Shown here: piece by piece, positions 6,518-7,804 of the stretch
Numbering within the stretch: the first letter of the stretch is position 1
Layout: each line of letters opens with the position of its first letter
Assembly (NCBI GenBank): GCA_937875615.1
Contig: CALNBU010000788.1
Span: 1 to 7,804 of the forward strand
DNA length: 7,804 nucleotides
Reading direction: 5' to 3'
Source: an uncultured Archangium sp.
GTDB lineage: Bacteria; Myxococcota; Myxococcia; Myxococcales; Myxococcaceae
Program-made: the position numbers and the translations under genes
The notes under the pieces: generated by a model
The model's database searches: none
Told to the model about the DNA's origin: nothing
What the model saw: the letters and a program-made list of their open reading frames with translations, nothing else

Positions 6518-7048
6518 TCAAACGTTGGTCTTGAGCGTGTCCTTGAGACCGGTGGTCGCCTTCTCCACGACCTTCGAGCAGAGATCGAGCTCCTGCGTGT
6601 ACTTGTACATGCCGGCCTGCATCTGGAGCAGGTCGGTGTTCGACATCTGCTTGCCGCTCAACCCGCCGTTGATCAGCGCGTCGAGGTTCATCTGGCCCTT
6701 CTCCATGCTGTTCATGATCGACATCGCCATGGAGCCGGACTTGTTGACCTCGCTCTTCTGGGCGACAGGGTCCATGCCCTTGCCCGTCACCGACTGCTTG
6801 TGCTTGTCGAACTTGTTGAGCTCGGCCTTGTCGGTGCGCGCCATCTGGTCGATGCGCCGCGAGGCGTCGACCTGCTGGACATTCTGCGCGTGGGCGACGT
6901 GCTGGACCTGACCGGCCTTGGCGACGTCACCGCCTTTCATCGATTGGTCGAACTTGCTCGGCCCCTGCTTGTTGGCCTGCTGAGCCTGCTCGGGCAACTT
7001 CTGCTGGGCGACCTGGGCCGCCGAAATTCCTGCCAGGGGACCTGCCAT
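6518..7048 (-). CDS. sctI: SctI-type T3SS inner-rod protein (YscI/PrgJ-like)
   Basis: 176 residues. SctI proteins are small secreted subunits that join the export gate to the needle base. The last 40 residues carry the family signature: SNTDLLQMQAGMYKYTQELD (136-155) followed by LCSKVVEKATTGLKDTLKTN (156-175). This matches the SctI pattern 'LL-lQ------s-e-eL-sKv--kat-glk-Ll--q'. The first 120 residues are hydrophilic, Gln/Lys/Ala-rich and low in aromatics, probably disordered before export; the protein is longer than YscI (about 115). There is no Sec signal, as expected for a type III substrate. It sits directly before sctJ, matching yscI-yscJ. The ATG has the best Shine-Dalgarno of the window (GGAGG, 7-nt spacing) and lies inside the end of the sigma-factor frame. 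Codon third positions are G/C-biased here, confirming this frame. A needle subunit (SctF, about 80 residues) is less likely on length and position. Confidence 0.75.
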   Translation of the reverse strand: MAGPLAGISAAQVAQQKLPEQAQQANKQGPSKFDQSMKGGDVAKAGQVQHVAHAQNVQQVDASRRIDQMARTDKAELNKFDKHKQSVTGKGMDPVAQKSEVNKSGSMAMSIMNSMEKGQMNLDALINGGLSGKQMSNTDLLQMQAGMYKYTQELDLCSKVVEKATTGLKDTLKTNV

Positions 7049-7736
7049 GGTGATTCCTCCGGTTCTGTTCGTTGAGGTTATCGTCCTCTTCTTCGAGGAG
7101 TTTCTTCAAGGTCTCCACTGCCCGTGCATGCAGGCGGCTCGCCCAGCTCTTCGACTGGCCGATCTCCGCCCCAGCTTCCTCCAGGGTCTTGTTTTCGAAA
7201 TAGTAACCCTGCAGAAGTTTTCGTTCTTTTTCCGGGAGCTGCTCGATCGCGGCCCGCACCCGGCGCCGCATCTGCTCCAGCTCGATGCGCTCGTCGGCAG
7301 GGAGCTGCTCATCGCCGAACTGTAAAGTATCTGAACCTTCGAGCGACGTGGCGAACACCATCGCCAGACTGGTGACGGCGTCGCTGATGTCCCGGACCTC
7401 GTCGGCCAGCTCGCGGCCGCCCGTGTGTCGATCGCTCAGGTTGGTGAGGTAGGTGTTGGCGCGCTCCGACGCGGCGCCGCCACCCTTCAGCACCCCCATC
7501 TTGCGGAGCCCGTCGTAGATGGCCCCCTTGATGCGGTAGTGGGCGAAGGTGAGGAAGTTGGCTCCAACCTTCGCGTCGAAACGCTCCGCAGCCTCGAGGA
7601 GGCCCACCTGGCCCCACGCGATCAGCTCGTCGAGCTCGAACTGCGAGCTGAACTGCTTGCGCACCTGCGCGGCGAGCGAACGCACGTAGGGCCCGTACTT
7701 GTCGAGAATCTGCGGTTTGCTCTCGCCGAGCGCCAC
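6927..7736 (-). CDS. Sigma-70 family RNA polymerase sigma factor, FliA/WhiG type
   Basis: 269 codons in the open frame; the sigma fold ends near residue 217. Region 2 is clear: FELDELIAWGQVGLLEAAER (33-52) for core binding, and FLTFAHYRIKGAIYDGLRK (61-79) for -10 recognition and melting. Region 3 (about 85-150) is less conserved and lacks the usual FliA block after region 2. Region 4 is clear: IEQLPEKERKLLQGYYF (164-180) and a helix-turn-helix, TLEEAGAEIGQSKSWASRLH (184-203), for -35 contact. It presumably transcribes T3SS genes, as FliA does late flagellar genes; this is inferred from location. The GTG start at 7736-7734 lies 5 nt after the stop of the preceding gene, with AGGA close upstream and no ATG nearby. 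The last 40 codons (230-269) overlap sctI out of frame and have random third-position composition, so this tail is either a run-on extension or the result of a nearby frameshift. Confidence 0.9.
   Translation of the reverse strand: MALGESKPQILDKYGPYVRSLAAQVRKQFSSQFELDELIAWGQVGLLEAAERFDAKVGANFLTFAHYRIKGAIYDGLRKMGVLKGGGAASERANTYLTNLSDRHTGGRELADEVRDISDAVTSLAMVFATSLEGSDTLQFGDEQLPADERIELEQMRRRVRAAIEQLPEKERKLLQGYYFENKTLEEAGAEIGQSKSWASRLHARAVETLKKLLEEEDDNLNEQNRRNHHGRSPGRNFGGPGRPAEVARAGSAGQQAGAEQVRPIDERR
7056..7060 (-). promoter_or_regulatory. Strong Shine-Dalgarno of sctI
   Basis: The minus strand reads GGAGG, 7 nt before the sctI ATG at 7048-7046. It fixes that start even though it lies inside the sigma-factor reading frame. 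It is a closer consensus match than the ribosome sites of the other genes here, consistent with a structural subunit needed in more copies. Confidence 0.8.
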
Positions 7737-7741
7737 GTGTC

Positions 7742-7804
7742 CTATTCCTGTTCCTCGGCGCGGTCCCAGAGCCGCTCCAGGGTCTTGTTGAGCCGCGGAT
7801 CATC
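7742..7804 (-). CDS. C-terminal end of an unidentified upstream gene
   Basis: The last 20 codons and the TAG stop of a gene that begins beyond the high-coordinate edge. The visible residues DDPRLNKTLERLWDRAEEQE are charged and look helical, with G/C-biased third positions in keeping with real coding. The stop is only 5 nt before the GTG of the sigma factor, so the two are probably co-transcribed and translationally coupled. There is too little to name a family. A T3SS component, chaperone or regulator would fit the context, but nothing here shows which. Confidence 0.65.
   Translation of the reverse strand, partial: DDPRLNKTLERLWDRAEEQE

Noticed and set aside
7309..7803. 164-codon minus-strand frame overlapping the start of the sigma factor
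   Set aside because: Arg/Gly-rich out-of-frame translation of the sigma gene. The real upstream gene in this stretch is the short frame ending at 7742.

Overview
The window is part of one gene cluster. Every gene reads on the minus strand, so the transcription order runs from high to low coordinates. It encodes the cytoplasmic and inner-membrane core of a type III secretion system (T3SS). Order of transcription: the tail of an unidentified gene (7804-7742), a sigma-70 family factor of FliA/WhiG type, an SctI-type inner-rod protein, the SctJ lipoprotein ring subunit, a FliG-like protein, SctL (stator, FliH-like), SctN (ATPase, FliI-like), SctO (stalk, FliJ-like), SctP (length control, FliK-like) and the N-terminal part of SctQ (C-ring, FliM/FliN-like), which runs off the low-coordinate end.

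Organism: the DNA is very GC-rich with strong G/C bias at third codon positions. That bias also creates long spurious antisense reading frames. A complete non-flagellar T3SS core beside a dedicated FliA-type sigma factor and a FliG-like protein fits the Myxococcota (Myxococcus, Corallococcus, Stigmatella, Archangium and relatives). This is inferred from gene content and composition; no taxonomic marker is present. Comparative work places the myxobacterial non-flagellar T3SS near the base of the T3SS tree, and M. xanthus has a reported needleless T3SS-like apparatus linked to contact-dependent prey killing. Whether this cluster is that system cannot be decided from the window.

How the parts fit: SctJ would form an inner-membrane ring. 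SctQ with SctL would form the cytoplasmic sorting platform that holds the SctN hexamer, with SctO as its central stalk. SctP would be the secreted ruler and substrate-switch protein, and SctI would join the export gate to the outer filament or rod. The export gate (SctR, S, T, U, V), SctD, any secretin SctC, any needle SctF, and effectors are not in the window.

The most striking point is the protein between SctJ and SctL, where other non-flagellar systems carry SctK. It has recognisable FliG middle and C-terminal (torque) domain sequence plus a long proline/arginine-rich tail. The order SctJ-FliG-SctL-SctN-SctO-SctP-SctQ therefore reproduces flagellar fliF-G-H-I-J-K-(L)-M/N. The charged residues FliG uses to interact with the motor stator appear to be partly lost.

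Regulatory points: several junctions are overlapped or nearly so (TAGTG at sctL/sctN, ATGA at sctO/sctP, a 1-nt gap at sctP/sctQ). A strong intrinsic terminator or attenuator lies between sctI and sctJ, sctI has the best Shine-Dalgarno sequence in the window, and the sigma-factor frame runs 122 nt into sctI. There is no gene-free stretch over 300 bases; the largest gaps are 92 nt (sctI-sctJ) and 66 nt (fliG-like-sctL).
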